A stretch of 64,000 nt of DNA from Photobacterium sp. TY1-4 (GTDB lineage: Bacteria > Pseudomonadota > Gammaproteobacteria > Enterobacterales > Vibrionaceae): positions 1,302,001 to 1,366,000 of the forward strand of contig NZ_CP099735.1 of NCBI RefSeq assembly GCF_025398175.1, read 5' to 3'. Below the pieces are notes generated by a model, which saw only the letters and a list, made by a program, of their open reading frames with translations, was not told the DNA's origin and searched no databases. The position numbers were made by a program, and so were the translations under genes. Below, piece by piece: positions 26,038 to 35,284 of the stretch (positions within the stretch are counted from its first letter, which is position 1; the number at the start of each line of letters is the position of its first letter).

Positions 26038-27396
26038 GTGAGTGAAATAAAGTTCAGAAATATTGCGGCAATTATTGAGCTGCGCATCACGGAAGGCCAG
26101 TATCCGGCGGGTTCCAAGCTGCCGCCTCACCGGGAGCTAGCGCAGGAGCTGAACACGACCCCGGCAACCATCGCCAAAGCTTACAAACTCCTGGCTGAAA
26201 AAAACCGCGTGGAATCTTTCGTCGGCCGCGGCACTTACGTTTGTGGCGAGTCAAACTTATCGCAAGCGATCCACCCGCCTGAAAATGAAACGGAGTATAA
26301 CTTTTCCATCCTTCAGCCGTGCCTCCATCAGAATACCGTCCAGCTGCAAACCGCATTCCAGCAGGCGGCAACACAACTGACCCCAGCGCTGACGGGTTAT
26401 GTGGAGCACTCCGGGCATGAACAGCACCGACACGCCGGTGTCACATGGGCCCGTCAATATGGCCTGGCTGGCGGCACCCCACACAATACCCTGCTGACCA
26501 ACGGTGCTCAGCACGCTTTATCCCTACTGATCACCGCATTCACCAAGCCCGGAGACACCATTGCCGTCGAATCCCTGACGTATCCGGGGATTCTGGCAAT
26601 TGCCAGCCTGCAGGGCAGGCATGTGGTTGGCGTCGCACTTGACGATGACGGCATGTGCCCGCACAGCCTGCGCGAGGTCCTGGGCCAGTATCACCCCAAG
26701 CTGGTGATCGTGATCCCGTCCCATCAGAACCCGACCGGGATCACCATGCCGGCTCAGCGCCGCCAGGCAATCGCAACAGTCATCGCAACCTCGTCGGCCT
26801 GGCTCGTTGAAGATGATATCTACGGATTCCTGAATCCAGAACCGCTCCCGTCGATCTGTAACTGGCTCCCCGAGCAGGGCTTTCATATTTCCAGTTTATC
26901 CAAAGCCATCAGCCCGGCACTGCGATGTGGCTATGTCAAAGTACCGGATAGTCAGGTCGTAACAGTGAACGCCCAAATCCGCGCCAATATCTGGCTCTCC
27001 TCCCCATTCAACCACACCGTGGCCAGTCAGATGATTGAGAGCGGTCAGGCATTTGACATCGCTGATGCCCAGCGCGCTACCGCCCTGCGCCGGCAGGCAC
27101 TGGCACGTTCAGTGTTAACAGGTTCAGCGGTGGATCTCTCAGAGCAGAAGCACAACGGCTTTCAGATCTGGCTTCCTCTGCCCGCGCACTGGCAGCAGGA
27201 GCGTTTTGTCATGGAAGCGAAGCATCGCGGGTTGATCGTCAGCAGCGGCAGCTACTTTCAGGCCGATCATGCTACGCCAGGTAACCACGTTCGTTTGTCA
27301 CTGATGTCCGTCAGCACCGAAGCACGCCTGCAAGAAGGGCTGAGCCAATTAAACGATCTGCTTCACTCGGATATGAATACCGTCTTTCCGTTCTGA
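26038..27396 (+). CDS. MocR-type GntR regulator with aminotransferase domain
   Basis: A 452-residue transcription factor with an N-terminal GntR winged helix (about 1-75; GQYPAGSKLPPHRELAQELN, TPATIAKAYKLLAEKNRV) joined to a fold-type I aminotransferase-like domain that binds pyridoxal phosphate. The PLP lysine is in SLSKAISPALRCGY, and the substrate/phosphate motifs NPTGITMPAQRR and EDDIYGFLN are present. The start is a GTG at 26038 with GGAAGAGG in front. MocR proteins usually control a nearby gene in answer to an amino acid or PLP; here the divergent dehydrogenase is the natural target (inference). The domain may have lost catalysis. Confidence 0.9.
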   Translation: MSEIKFRNIAAIIELRITEGQYPAGSKLPPHRELAQELNTTPATIAKAYKLLAEKNRVESFVGRGTYVCGESNLSQAIHPPENETEYNFSILQPCLHQNTVQLQTAFQQAATQLTPALTGYVEHSGHEQHRHAGVTWARQYGLAGGTPHNTLLTNGAQHALSLLITAFTKPGDTIAVESLTYPGILAIASLQGRHVVGVALDDDGMCPHSLREVLGQYHPKLVIVIPSHQNPTGITMPAQRRQAIATVIATSSAWLVEDDIYGFLNPEPLPSICNWLPEQGFHISSLSKAISPALRCGYVKVPDSQVVTVNAQIRANIWLSSPFNHTVASQMIESGQAFDIADAQRATALRRQALARSVLTGSAVDLSEQKHNGFQIWLPLPAHWQQERFVMEAKHRGLIVSSGSYFQADHATPGNHVRLSLMSVSTEARLQEGLSQLNDLLHSDMNTVFPF

Positions 27397-27701
27397 GCAA
27401 CGACGGGCAGTTGAAACAGACCCCCTTTTGACCTTTCATCTCCCTTCAGATCTTTTCATGCTGCTCGAATCAAATCCGGCCCATCACCGGTCGGTTTTGA
27501 TTCATTACAGATCACTGGCGCTCCCAACAGCGTTCGACACACAACTTCACCGCATCAAATACGCCATTTCATATCCTTATCATGTTCTCGTATGCTATTG
27601 ATAGAACAGAAAATTAGCCATATGATATTATTCGCTTAGTAGCGCCATCTCATATGAATTACAGATGGAAATATCTTTTTTAGAAAATATTCAGAGAAAT
27701 A
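27397..27701. other. AT-rich intergenic region before the lipoprotein gene
   Basis: 305 bases with no gene. The last 150 bases are strongly AT-rich and probably hold the promoter of the downstream lipoprotein gene; no specific operator was recognised. Confidence 0.35.
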
Positions 27702-29519
27702 ATGAAAATTAATAAAACACTGATTACCACGTCTATTCTATCCGCGTTAACCCTGACCGCCTGTGGCGGCTCTTCTGACTCAACACCGCAGCCCCAGAAA
27801 GAAACGGCGCAGAAAAAAACAATCAAAGTCATCGATGGTTATCTGTCAAACGCAGAAATTTGCGTTGATAGGAACCAAAATGAAAAGTGCGATGCAGATG
27901 AAAAAGTTGGCTTTACCAATCGTGAAGGGACTTTCGAGCTCAGCGAAGCTCAGTCCGGCTATCCGATTATCGCGAATATTGTTGCCGGTAAAACGGTAGA
28001 CAGTGATAACCCAGGCTCTCGCCTGCTGCAAAGTTACGCGATGCTAGCGAGTGCTGACCATGATGTCGTGACACCCTTTACCACACTGGCGATTCAGAAA
28101 AAGATGTCACTCAGTGAGTTAGCCATTGCACTGGATCTGGATGAAGCCGTCATCTCCGGCGATTACATTCAGCAAAAAGACACCAATGTTGATGCTGTGA
28201 AAGCACACTTCATTGCTCGCTCTGTGGCCGGCGCTGAATTAGCACAAACCGATCAGATCATCCAGAAAGCAAAAGAAACCATTCATGAGCATGCCAATAA
28301 GAACACGCTCAATGATCTGAACGACATCGTTCTGACAGTTGATCAGGAAGGCAATGTGGTTCAGGAAAACATCATCAAAGACCTGCAGCAGCATCTGGAA
28401 AAGAAAGCCGGATGGTCAATCGCAAGCTTCAATGACGCTTATTTCTCGGAAGAAGGCATTGCGAAAGCGAGCTTCAAGGACGGCACAATTGCAATTGAAG
28501 GCGAAGATGGCAAAACAGATTATTCCATTGAAGGGTCGAGTATTTTCGTCAAAGGGGATGATGGTTCAGTGGAAGAAGATGAATTCATTTACTCATCTGA
28601 AGACATCTTGCTGACCCTGAGCGATGTGAAGCAGGACAATCAAGATTTGCACTTCTGGGTGGCATCGGATGCATACCAGCAGGCCGACATGCAGGCGGTA
28701 TCGTTCGAAGGCAAAACTTGGTATTTCCTCAGCGATGATTCGGATAGCAAAGCGCCTGAGCCAATGCTGGGTGAGCTGGTGTTCTCTGGCGAGAAAGAAG
28801 GAACGGTGCAAATCAATGATTCAGAGGGTGGCTTTGAAGCAAACTGGGCCATTGTAGACACCGATGGTCATAAAAACCTGGAGATTCAATTTCCGGAAGA
28901 CGATGAATCCCTGTCCTGGCGCTTAATGTCGAGCAACCGTGATTTCTTGCTGGTCGCAGACGGGAACAATCACGGCCTGCTGATCAACAATAAAGAAGCA
29001 GCTGAGGCATTGTACCAAGCCTGGCAATCCAAAGTGAGTGACAACGAGTCAGAATCCGCACAAGCATGCCACACCCCTATGGCATGGGATAAACCGCTCG
29101 AAATCACAGTTCGTCTTGATGCCGGCAACAACTCAATCGCAGGTATCAATGAGCCGATCAAGCAGATTAATTTCGCATACCATGTCGACTATGGCGATTT
29201 TGAAGGCACTTTCTCCAGTGGTGTCATGCACCCGTATCAGGGGAGCGACCGTTCTTTAAGTTTCGATACCACGGCCGGGATTTCTCAAGATGCTGTCCCA
29301 GGGCCATTTAACACCCATTACGAAGTGAAACTGCCCAACGGCGACACCTTAACCTGGACACACAAGAATAATCTCGTTGATCGTGGCGGCGAGTTTTTAG
29401 CATTCGAAAACGCTCAATTAGCTGAAGCGGATCCGGACAGTAACTCGTTCCCAACCCTGTTTATTCAGGAATGTGATACCCCGAATCACTACCAGTTCAC
29501 CCTGGGACGAATTCAATAA
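27702..29519 (+). CDS. Large acidic lipoprotein of unknown function
   Basis: A 605-residue predicted lipoprotein. The N-terminus MKINKTLITTSILSALTLTA followed by CGG is a clear signal with lipobox LTAC, and CGGSSDS is typical of outer membrane lipoproteins of marine gammaproteobacteria. Residues about 40-80 form a small domain with an EF-hand-like acidic loop, DRNQNEKCDADEKVGF then TNREGTFEL, seen in other secreted Vibrio and Shewanella proteins. The remainder is highly acidic with many DDE, DDS and DSEG stretches, which suggests calcium or surface binding. A pair of cysteines near the C-terminus (ACHTP, ECDTP) may form a disulfide. No neighbour explains its role. A terminator follows. Confidence 0.72.
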   Translation: MKINKTLITTSILSALTLTACGGSSDSTPQPQKETAQKKTIKVIDGYLSNAEICVDRNQNEKCDADEKVGFTNREGTFELSEAQSGYPIIANIVAGKTVDSDNPGSRLLQSYAMLASADHDVVTPFTTLAIQKKMSLSELAIALDLDEAVISGDYIQQKDTNVDAVKAHFIARSVAGAELAQTDQIIQKAKETIHEHANKNTLNDLNDIVLTVDQEGNVVQENIIKDLQQHLEKKAGWSIASFNDAYFSEEGIAKASFKDGTIAIEGEDGKTDYSIEGSSIFVKGDDGSVEEDEFIYSSEDILLTLSDVKQDNQDLHFWVASDAYQQADMQAVSFEGKTWYFLSDDSDSKAPEPMLGELVFSGEKEGTVQINDSEGGFEANWAIVDTDGHKNLEIQFPEDDESLSWRLMSSNRDFLLVADGNNHGLLINNKEAAEALYQAWQSKVSDNESESAQACHTPMAWDKPLEITVRLDAGNNSIAGINEPIKQINFAYHVDYGDFEGTFSSGVMHPYQGSDRSLSFDTTAGISQDAVPGPFNTHYEVKLPNGDTLTWTHKNNLVDRGGEFLAFENAQLAEADPDSNSFPTLFIQECDTPNHYQFTLGRIQ

Positions 29520-29603
29520 TCGAGATGCCGGAGCCTGAGGCAGTTCGTCCATCATGACGAGCCAATCTTCAGCTCCTATGCTTGATTGAATTGAAGCAAT
29601 CTG

Positions 29604-29629
29604 AGCCAGAGCCAAGCCTCTGGCTTTTT
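29604..29629 (+). terminator. Terminator of the lipoprotein gene
   Basis: AGCCAGAG and CTCTGGCT form an 8-bp stem with a six-base loop followed by TTTTTC, about 85 bases after the lipoprotein stop. Confidence 0.8.
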
Positions 29630-29670
29630 CTATTCATCCAACATGAACGCTATACGGGTTGGACGGATAG

Positions 29671-29699
29671 AAAAAAAGGTGCCTTTTCAGGCACCTTAA
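29671..29699 (-). terminator. Terminator of phoA
   Basis: Reading minus, AAGGTGCC and GGCACCTT form an 8-bp stem followed by a run of seven T residues, 40 bases after the phoA stop. Confidence 0.85.
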
Positions 29700-29738
29700 A
29701 CGCGACAATCGCGAAGGGAAAGAATATTCCGGCGACGA

Positions 29739-31373
29739 TTAGTTCCCCAGCGCCTGCATGGCTTTCTGACCCACATCAGTGTGGTGCATCAGACTGGAGA
29801 ATGCCTGCGTGGTCGCTTGCGGACCGTACGCAATCACGCCCACCGGGGTGTTGGTGTGGGTGCCGGTACCCCAAACGGTGTTCTGATCTTCAGACAGTGC
29901 GCGGCCCAGCAGATCCATGCGGATCTCTTCGCCATACACATAGAAGGCTTTAAAGTCATGTACTTGCGGGAAGTGCGCGGCATCCAGGTAGCTGTGACCG
30001 TGAACACGGTATTCGTTCTCTTCCATCGCCAGGATATCTTTCGCCTGCTCGAGGTCGATCTTGAACTCGCTGTAGCGGTTGACGATTTTCACCAGCGCTT
30101 CCGGCGTCTGGTTTTCCAGCGCTCCGAACTCTGCAAAGATATCGCCGAAGCTTTTCTTCTGGCCGTACAAACGATCCAGGATGCCAAACTCACCAAAGTT
30201 GAAGTTCGGTGCAAACTCACGCTCTTTGAACGCATCGCCCGGCAGCATCTTCGGATTTGGCAGCTCGCTGCGCGAGTAGCTGAAACCGAATGAACCTGTT
30301 TCGTGGTCAGCGGTCACCAGCAGCAGGGTATCGTTACGCTCTTTCACCCACTCGTACACATAGTCGACCGTTTCGTCGAACTTCAGCATTTCGTGCAGCA
30401 TGGTCCCGGCGTCATTGTTATGGCCGGCCCAGTCAATCTGACCGCCTTCAATCATCAGGAAGAAGCCGTCCGGATCTTTCGCCAGCACGTCCAGCGCCTT
30501 TTTGGTCATCTCTTTCAGGGTTGGCTGAGTGCGGTTCGGATCGTTTTTGGTCTGTGTGTAGACAATCCCGTTATCCATCCCGGAATAGCTGAACAGACCC
30601 AGCAGCTTATCGCCGTCAGCCTTGTCCAATTGCATGCGATCAAACGCCAAAGCGTAGCCCTGCTGCTGCGCTTCCGTCAGCAGGTTGCGCTCATCCTTAC
30701 GCTTGGATTTGATTTTGACCTGACCGCCGGTCTGATCCATCACCGCCTGATAGGTAGCGCCTTTGTCATTGACCGATTTCGGGATCCAGTGGCGGATCCC
30801 GCCCGACAGCATCACATCCACCTGGTTGTTCAGCATATCCACGGCAATTTCATTTTCCATCGAGCGATGCGCCTGGTGCGCGGCAAAGGCCGCTGGGGTG
30901 GCGTGCGTCAGACGGGTATCCGAAACCAGGCCGGTGGCCTTGCCCATCGACTTGGCTTTTTCCAGGATCGTTTCGACTTTGTTGCCCTGAGCATCCAGGC
31001 CAATCATTTCTGAATCAGAGTAAACCCCGGCAGCCAGCTGGGTTGCCGAACAGGCAGAGTCCACGACAATCGCCGTTTTCGGGCTGTGCAGCGACATCCC
31101 CAGCACACCATCGTTCACCAGCTTGGTCATCGCGGTGCTTTCGCCGTGATAGACCGAGTGCGGCGCATAACGCGCGTATGTTTCCAGCAAGCCCATCTGT
31201 TGCGGGCCCATCCCGTCACCGATCATCATGATCACGTTTTTAACCGGTGCCGGCTGACCTGGCGCCTGAGTGGTTTCAACAGCTTCCGGCGAAGAACAAC
31301 CTACCAGCGACATCACGCCTGCCATCACTGCAGCCGCGACCAGGCCTTGTGATTTCATCCCTTTAAATGACAT
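29739..31373 (-). CDS. phoA: Alkaline phosphatase (Vibrio type), lipoprotein
   Basis: Zinc/magnesium-dependent phosphomonoesterase that frees phosphate outside the cytoplasm during phosphate starvation. The 544-residue length is that of the long Vibrio-type enzyme rather than E. coli PhoA (about 470). Catalytic regions are present: NVIMMIGDGMG (metal), VVDSACSATQLAAG with the nucleophile serine, MIEGGQIDWAGHNND, VTADHETGSFGFSY and GTGTHTNTPVGV. The N-terminus has a signal followed by a lipobox (SLVGCSS), so the enzyme is probably membrane-anchored. The start at 31373 has AGAG at a suitable distance. Four phased Pho repeats directly upstream show PhoB control. Confidence 0.95.
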   Translation of the reverse strand: MSFKGMKSQGLVAAAVMAGVMSLVGCSSPEAVETTQAPGQPAPVKNVIMMIGDGMGPQQMGLLETYARYAPHSVYHGESTAMTKLVNDGVLGMSLHSPKTAIVVDSACSATQLAAGVYSDSEMIGLDAQGNKVETILEKAKSMGKATGLVSDTRLTHATPAAFAAHQAHRSMENEIAVDMLNNQVDVMLSGGIRHWIPKSVNDKGATYQAVMDQTGGQVKIKSKRKDERNLLTEAQQQGYALAFDRMQLDKADGDKLLGLFSYSGMDNGIVYTQTKNDPNRTQPTLKEMTKKALDVLAKDPDGFFLMIEGGQIDWAGHNNDAGTMLHEMLKFDETVDYVYEWVKERNDTLLLVTADHETGSFGFSYSRSELPNPKMLPGDAFKEREFAPNFNFGEFGILDRLYGQKKSFGDIFAEFGALENQTPEALVKIVNRYSEFKIDLEQAKDILAMEENEYRVHGHSYLDAAHFPQVHDFKAFYVYGEEIRMDLLGRALSEDQNTVWGTGTHTNTPVGVIAYGPQATTQAFSSLMHHTDVGQKAMQALGN

Positions 31374-31422
31374 AAAAAATTCTCTTAAATAACAGAGTTA
31401 TAAGTAATAAGTTCGGAGCGGA

Positions 31423-31478
31423 ATTATGCGGCGGGGTTATGACAAATATGTGATGGTTTGCTGACAAACCTGTGACAC
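31423..31478 (-). promoter_or_regulatory. PhoB-dependent promoter with four Pho repeats
   Basis: On the minus strand, 7-mers GTGTCAC, TTGTCAG, CCATCAC and TTGTCAT follow each other at exact 11-base steps (31478 down to 31439), the phasing of PhoB sites (CTGTCAT plus 4 AT-rich bases). The last repeat ends 10 bases before a -10 box CATAAT (31428-31423), the standard arrangement in which the Pho box takes the place of the -35. It is two Pho boxes in tandem in front of phoA. Confidence 0.85.
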
Positions 31479-31556
31479 AGGGAAAGAGTTGCGAGCCACC
31501 TCTAGAATATTTGCTCTATTTGAGCCAAGAAATGAAGTTCCAGTGAGATCAATGTG

Positions 31557-32528
31557 TTAGATGCACAGTGGCGCAAGTCGGGCGATCAGGGCTGCCATCA
31601 AAGCCGGATCCGAGGGATTAAAATACAAGACTCCGCGGTGGTTCATGAAATTGGAATCCGGCCGGTTGAGATCCAATGGCTGACCAGCGATATCACTCAC
31701 CCAAACCGTGCCGCAAGCCTGGGCTATCGCGGCCGTAGCGCTGAAATCCCACACGCTCCCACCGCCCTTGCCGGCTTTGGGCAACTTAAGATAGCACCCG
31801 GCGCCAGCCGTGATCACCCCCAGGGCGTTCATCACCGCGCCACGGTTGTGTATGACCTCCAGTCGGCGACCCATTTGCGCAGCAACATCCTCCAGAATAG
31901 CCAGGCAGGCCGGATAACGCGGATCGCGCAGAAAACTGCGATCGACATAAACCCGGAACGGATCGCCCGCTTCGAGCGCTGTCGGTGACCAGGGCTGGCC
32001 ATGACGCAACACCTGGCGGTGGGCACGATCTTCCGGCGCACATGGATTCAGGGCCTGGAATGTCTCGCCGGTTGCCGGATCATGAACCACGCCAAGCCAC
32101 GGCCACCCGGTCCGATCCACCAATGCAATCGCGACGGCATAGCCAGACGCCCCTGACGCTGGCTGATTGCGCTTATCTGGTGCAGCCGCGGCTTCGATAA
32201 ACGGCAAAGTGCCGTCGAGCGGGTCGATGCACCAGAAATAGGGTTGATGAAGCCGTGGATGCGAGGCAGCATTCGACTCACTGGCGTTTTCTTCACTCAA
32301 CAGCGCCAGATCATATTGCGCCAACGTCGGCTGCAGCACCTCAAGGATCCGGGCCTGACTGTCGAGGTCGACCTGAGTCACCACTTGCGAGCTCAGGCTG
32401 TCCCCGGCTGATTTATGGCCGACCTGCAACCGGCGGCGAGCAAACCCGACAATACAGGCGCCCGCCTGCTCAGCGGCTTCGACCGCCAGGGCCAATAATA
32501 GTTTGAGCTGGGATATCGACAGGCGCAT
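31557..32528 (-). CDS. Inositol monophosphatase family protein (CysQ-like)
   Basis: A 323-residue magnesium-dependent phosphatase of the IMPase/CysQ/FBPase superfamily. Metal-binding motifs are intact: LLSEENAS, the signature WCIDPLDGTLPFI, and VWDFSATAAIAQACGTVWV near the C-terminus. Substrates in the family include 3'-phosphoadenosine 5'-phosphate, inositol phosphates and histidinol phosphate; the sequence does not decide. The gene lies four bases after a kinase-like gene, so both are likely co-transcribed and may act on the same phosphorylated compound. The insert between the two motifs (about residues 120-210) is longer than in CysQ. Confidence 0.82.
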   Translation of the reverse strand: MRLSISQLKLLLALAVEAAEQAGACIVGFARRRLQVGHKSAGDSLSSQVVTQVDLDSQARILEVLQPTLAQYDLALLSEENASESNAASHPRLHQPYFWCIDPLDGTLPFIEAAAAPDKRNQPASGASGYAVAIALVDRTGWPWLGVVHDPATGETFQALNPCAPEDRAHRQVLRHGQPWSPTALEAGDPFRVYVDRSFLRDPRYPACLAILEDVAAQMGRRLEVIHNRGAVMNALGVITAGAGCYLKLPKAGKGGGSVWDFSATAAIAQACGTVWVSDIAGQPLDLNRPDSNFMNHRGVLYFNPSDPALMAALIARLAPLCI

Positions 32529-32532
32529 GTGA

Positions 32533-33621
32533 TCACTCCTGAATCGTCTGATTGGGGTCGGTAGAAGAAGATTGACTCACGCCGGGCTCTGGACCCCAGT
32601 GAGCCAGCTGGAGCAATGCCTGATGCGTCAGTTGCTCGGTATAGGCATTGATTTTCCAGTGATCCGGACACCAGCCTTTGACGAAGCGCTGAAAGTCCGC
32701 CCAGGCGATGGCGTAGAGCGGTCGCCACGTCTGCTCGACGTCCCCAGCCAGCACTGCCGGAGTCAGTTGCATCTTATGTGCGAGCTTCAGCTCGCCGGTC
32801 ACCGACAGCGCCACAATCGCCTCGCGCAGACTGGCAAAATAGCCATCGAGCAACGCCGGGACCCGCGCCTCGCATTGCTCGAACGGCAGGCAGCTGCTGA
32901 GAAACAGGATCACATCTTTCATCCCGCAGCCCCCGCCGACATACTGAAAATCAACAGCCGCAACCCGGGTGCCGTCCGGCGTAAAACAGAAATTAGCCAG
33001 CTTGGCATCGCCATGCACCAGGGTCTGGTAGCGGCATTGGGACAGTACCCGATCAATGCATGACGCGGCGGCCTTTAATGCAGGATCTTCCAGCGCTGCC
33101 AACTCATCGGGACGCGTCGCCAAATGCCAGTAAGTCCCGGTCGGCCACAAACCGGTCGGCACCGCGCCCAGATGCCGGGCATGGAACCAGGCCAACCAGC
33201 GCAGACATGCTTGCACTTCGGTCTCAGAGGCGGTTTGACGTATTTCACTGAACCCCAGGGTCGCCAAATCTTCCAGGATCAGCAGAATGTCACCGTCCTG
33301 CTCGCGGACATACAGACACTGCGGCACCGGATACTCGCCCGGACACTGCCCGGCGAAGTCCCGGTACCAGTGGGTCTCAACCTGATAGGAATGTAATTTC
33401 CGTTGATGGGAGCGATCGGTATTCCAGCCGCGGGGATGATGCGCCGGTTGCGGCAATTGAATGTGTTTGACGATCACCGAAGGATGATCGCCACTTTGTA
33501 GCCAGGCTCGAAACAGCTTGCCATAACCGCCCCACAGCGGCTGTATGAGCTGCGTGTGGCTGACGGCCTGCGCACCTGTCGCCTGCGCAACCTGCTGCAA
33601 AATATCGGTGGTGATGGTCAT
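32533..33621 (-). CDS. Aminoglycoside/choline kinase-like phosphotransferase
   Basis: A 362-residue protein of the protein kinase-like APH/ecdysteroid-kinase superfamily. It keeps the nucleotide lysine region [10 protein letters not shown], the catalytic loop [20 protein letters not shown] and the metal motif [15 protein letters not shown]. Family members phosphorylate small molecules such as choline, sugars or sterols, not necessarily antibiotics. It is the first gene of a pair with an IMPase-like phosphatase, suggesting a kinase-phosphatase couple for one metabolite (inference). The ATG at 33621 follows the weak ribosome binding site TTGAGAGAC. Confidence 0.82.
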   Translation of the reverse strand: MTITTDILQQVAQATGAQAVSHTQLIQPLWGGYGKLFRAWLQSGDHPSVIVKHIQLPQPAHHPRGWNTDRSHQRKLHSYQVETHWYRDFAGQCPGEYPVPQCLYVREQDGDILLILEDLATLGFSEIRQTASETEVQACLRWLAWFHARHLGAVPTGLWPTGTYWHLATRPDELAALEDPALKAAASCIDRVLSQCRYQTLVHGDAKLANFCFTPDGTRVAAVDFQYVGGGCGMKDVILFLSSCLPFEQCEARVPALLDGYFASLREAIVALSVTGELKLAHKMQLTPAVLAGDVEQTWRPLYAIAWADFQRFVKGWCPDHWKINAYTEQLTHQALLQLAHWGPEPGVSQSSSTDPNQTIQE

Positions 33622-33706
33622 AGTCTCTCAAGTGGAACGGGATAGCTCAGGCTCTGGCGGGCAGTGTATCCCAAATGGCCCGCCGCTGGCACTGCGGCGC
33701 GCTCCC

Positions 33707-33742
33707 GATGTTGGCTCGGGTGTTGGCCTCGGTGTCGGCTCA
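33707..33742. repeat. Three 12-nt tandem units
   Basis: GATGTTGGCTCG, GGTGTTGGCCTC and GGTGTCGGCTCA follow each other without gaps in the region upstream of the kinase-like gene. No gene is read through it with confidence. The rest of 33622-34013 turns very AT-rich after 33820 and should hold the promoter of the Sel1 gene. Confidence 0.5.
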
Positions 33743-34013
33743 GGTGACAACCTGACGTCGCCCCGCCTCCCCGCAAGGTGCGTATTTCCCGACCGCCGTA
33801 GGTTGGATCGGGCAAAAAACCAGCACTCGAACAATAATTTTGTGATTTTGATCATATTTTGACCAGTTATTAACTGGCTGAAAATGCAGGCAAATTAAAC
33901 ATGCAAAAAACTAGCATATTGATTTGTTATCATTTTTGAGACGCTAGTACTTTTTTATTATCTTTTTTTGTTCTGTTATTTTATCGGCTCACTTAACCTT
34001 GGCTGAGCAAGTT

Positions 34014-34469
34014 ATGAATAACGACATCCTCCAATTATCGATTGAGGAAATTGAGCAGCACCTCTCTGCTGATTCACTTTCTGAACAACAACACACCGAA
34101 CTAAAAAAAGTCGCTTCAGAAAATAGTGACATTGCAGAACTCATGTATCAATTTTATCTGAATTCAAAGGATTATCGTAACGCGATGTATTATTTGGAGC
34201 AGGCTGATAAATTTGATGACAGCTACGCCCAGCTTTGCCTCGCTTCCCTGTACCAGCAAGGCAAGCATTGCAGCCAGGATCTGCTGCGTGCCAAGGGGCT
34301 GTTCGAAAAATCGGCTCGTAACGGCGATGCTGAAGCGCAGTTTGAAATCGGCAGCCTGCTGTTGTTGAGCGCCGAAAATGAAGATGACATTGAACAAGGC
34401 ACGTACTGGCTCAATGAGTCATTCCTCAATGGCAATGATGACTCTAAAATGTTGCTGGAAGCCGTTTAA
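34014..34469 (+). CDS. Sel1-like repeat protein
   Basis: A 151-residue all-helical cytoplasmic protein. Residues about 70-145 hold two to three Sel1/TPR-like helical repeats, with the pattern AQLCLASLYQQGKHCSQDLL, RAKGLFEKSARNGDAEAQFE, and EQGTYWLNESFLNGNDDSKM. Such repeats bind other proteins, and this is a likely adaptor without enzyme activity. The ATG at 34014 is used; a TTG at 33999 would add five residues. It stands alone between AT-rich regions. Confidence 0.75.
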   Translation: MNNDILQLSIEEIEQHLSADSLSEQQHTELKKVASENSDIAELMYQFYLNSKDYRNAMYYLEQADKFDDSYAQLCLASLYQQGKHCSQDLLRAKGLFEKSARNGDAEAQFEIGSLLLLSAENEDDIEQGTYWLNESFLNGNDDSKMLLEAV

Positions 34470-34522
34470 CTTATAATTATTAATTTAATCACTAAGTTAT
34501 TTCAACAATCAGAACAATAAGA

Positions 34523-34567
34523 CTGTCATAGCTTTTACTGTCATAGTTTTCATTGTCATAGCTTTCA
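34523..34567. repeat. Three 15-nt tandem repeats with CTGTCATA cores
   Basis: CTGTCATAGCTTTTA, CTGTCATAGTTTTCA and TTGTCATAGCTTTCA follow directly, then a partial TTGAC copy. The CTGTCATA core equals a Pho half-site, but the 15-base step is not the 11-base PhoB phasing. Confidence 0.75.
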
Positions 34568-34721
34568 TTGACTCCGGCATATCGGTTGATTTGTAAATTC
34601 CTTGCAGCGATATTAAATGCACATGCCTAGCGGTCATTCAATACGGAATAACGATAAAAATATCGCATTGCGGGACAGTGGTATATCTAAAAATAAGAAC
34701 AACTTTCTATGAAACATTTGT

Positions 34722-34748
34722 GCGGCGTCCATGACGCCGCTTTTTTTT
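34722..34748 (+). terminator. Strong terminator without an adjacent gene
   Basis: GCGGCGTC and GACGCCGC form an 8-bp GC stem with a CAT loop followed by eight T residues. It lies 253 bases after the nearest plus-strand gene end, so it may close either a long 3' UTR of the Sel1 gene or an independent small RNA. Confidence 0.85.
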
Positions 34749-35026
34749 GCCCGTTATATCTCTGACTGGATTTACTTTTTCGACACTTTGACCGTGACGC
34801 TCCCCTGACGAGGACCGACGGTCCTGTCCCCTTTCCGCCGGAGCAGACCCCGCCACTCAATCCCCGCGAAAGACAGTGCCGGAAAAATGCGTTTTTCCTT
34901 AATATGCAACTAGATCAAATTAGATAAATAGGCAATAATGCAGCATTGTTATGCTATAGAAACAACCCATTAACAGTCAGATCCGCTATCGGACGACGGC
35001 ACAGCCAGATCATAAGGAAGATCGAC

Positions 35027-35170
35027 ATGCTCCTGAAAGCCCATTTTCCCTCGGGAAGAACCATGACCTACCACCGCAACCTGCAAGCCCTGATGCACTC
35101 TTTTGATCAGGCCGGGATCACTTATGAGTTGATCACCGACCCCGCCACCCGCCTGCGCTCCAACCGCTAG
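35027..35170 (+). CDS. Possible small protein
   Basis: A 47-codon frame starting at an ATG with AAGGAAG at good distance: MLLKAHFPSGRTMTYHRNLQ and on to SFDQAGITYELITDPATRLR. The frame is open upstream to 34946, but the ribosome binding site supports the short form. I do not recognise it. The reading has reasonable amino acid composition and follows an AT-rich promoter-like stretch, so it may be a real small protein, or chance. It lies between the orphan terminator and the convergent fetB. Confidence 0.4.
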   Translation: MLLKAHFPSGRTMTYHRNLQALMHSFDQAGITYELITDPATRLRSNR

Positions 35171-35284
35171 GCCATTGCCCCGGCGACAGTCCTCTATTTT
35201 CGCCATGTTACTCAGCTTGCTGTATCCGGTCGCAGGCACCGCTTCAGGCCGTGCCCGCGACACAGGCGCGAGCGCACGCGGCAT

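Noticed and set aside
34523..34567. Pho box
   Set aside because: CTGTCATA cores are present, but the 15-base spacing does not fit the 11-base phasing of PhoB sites.
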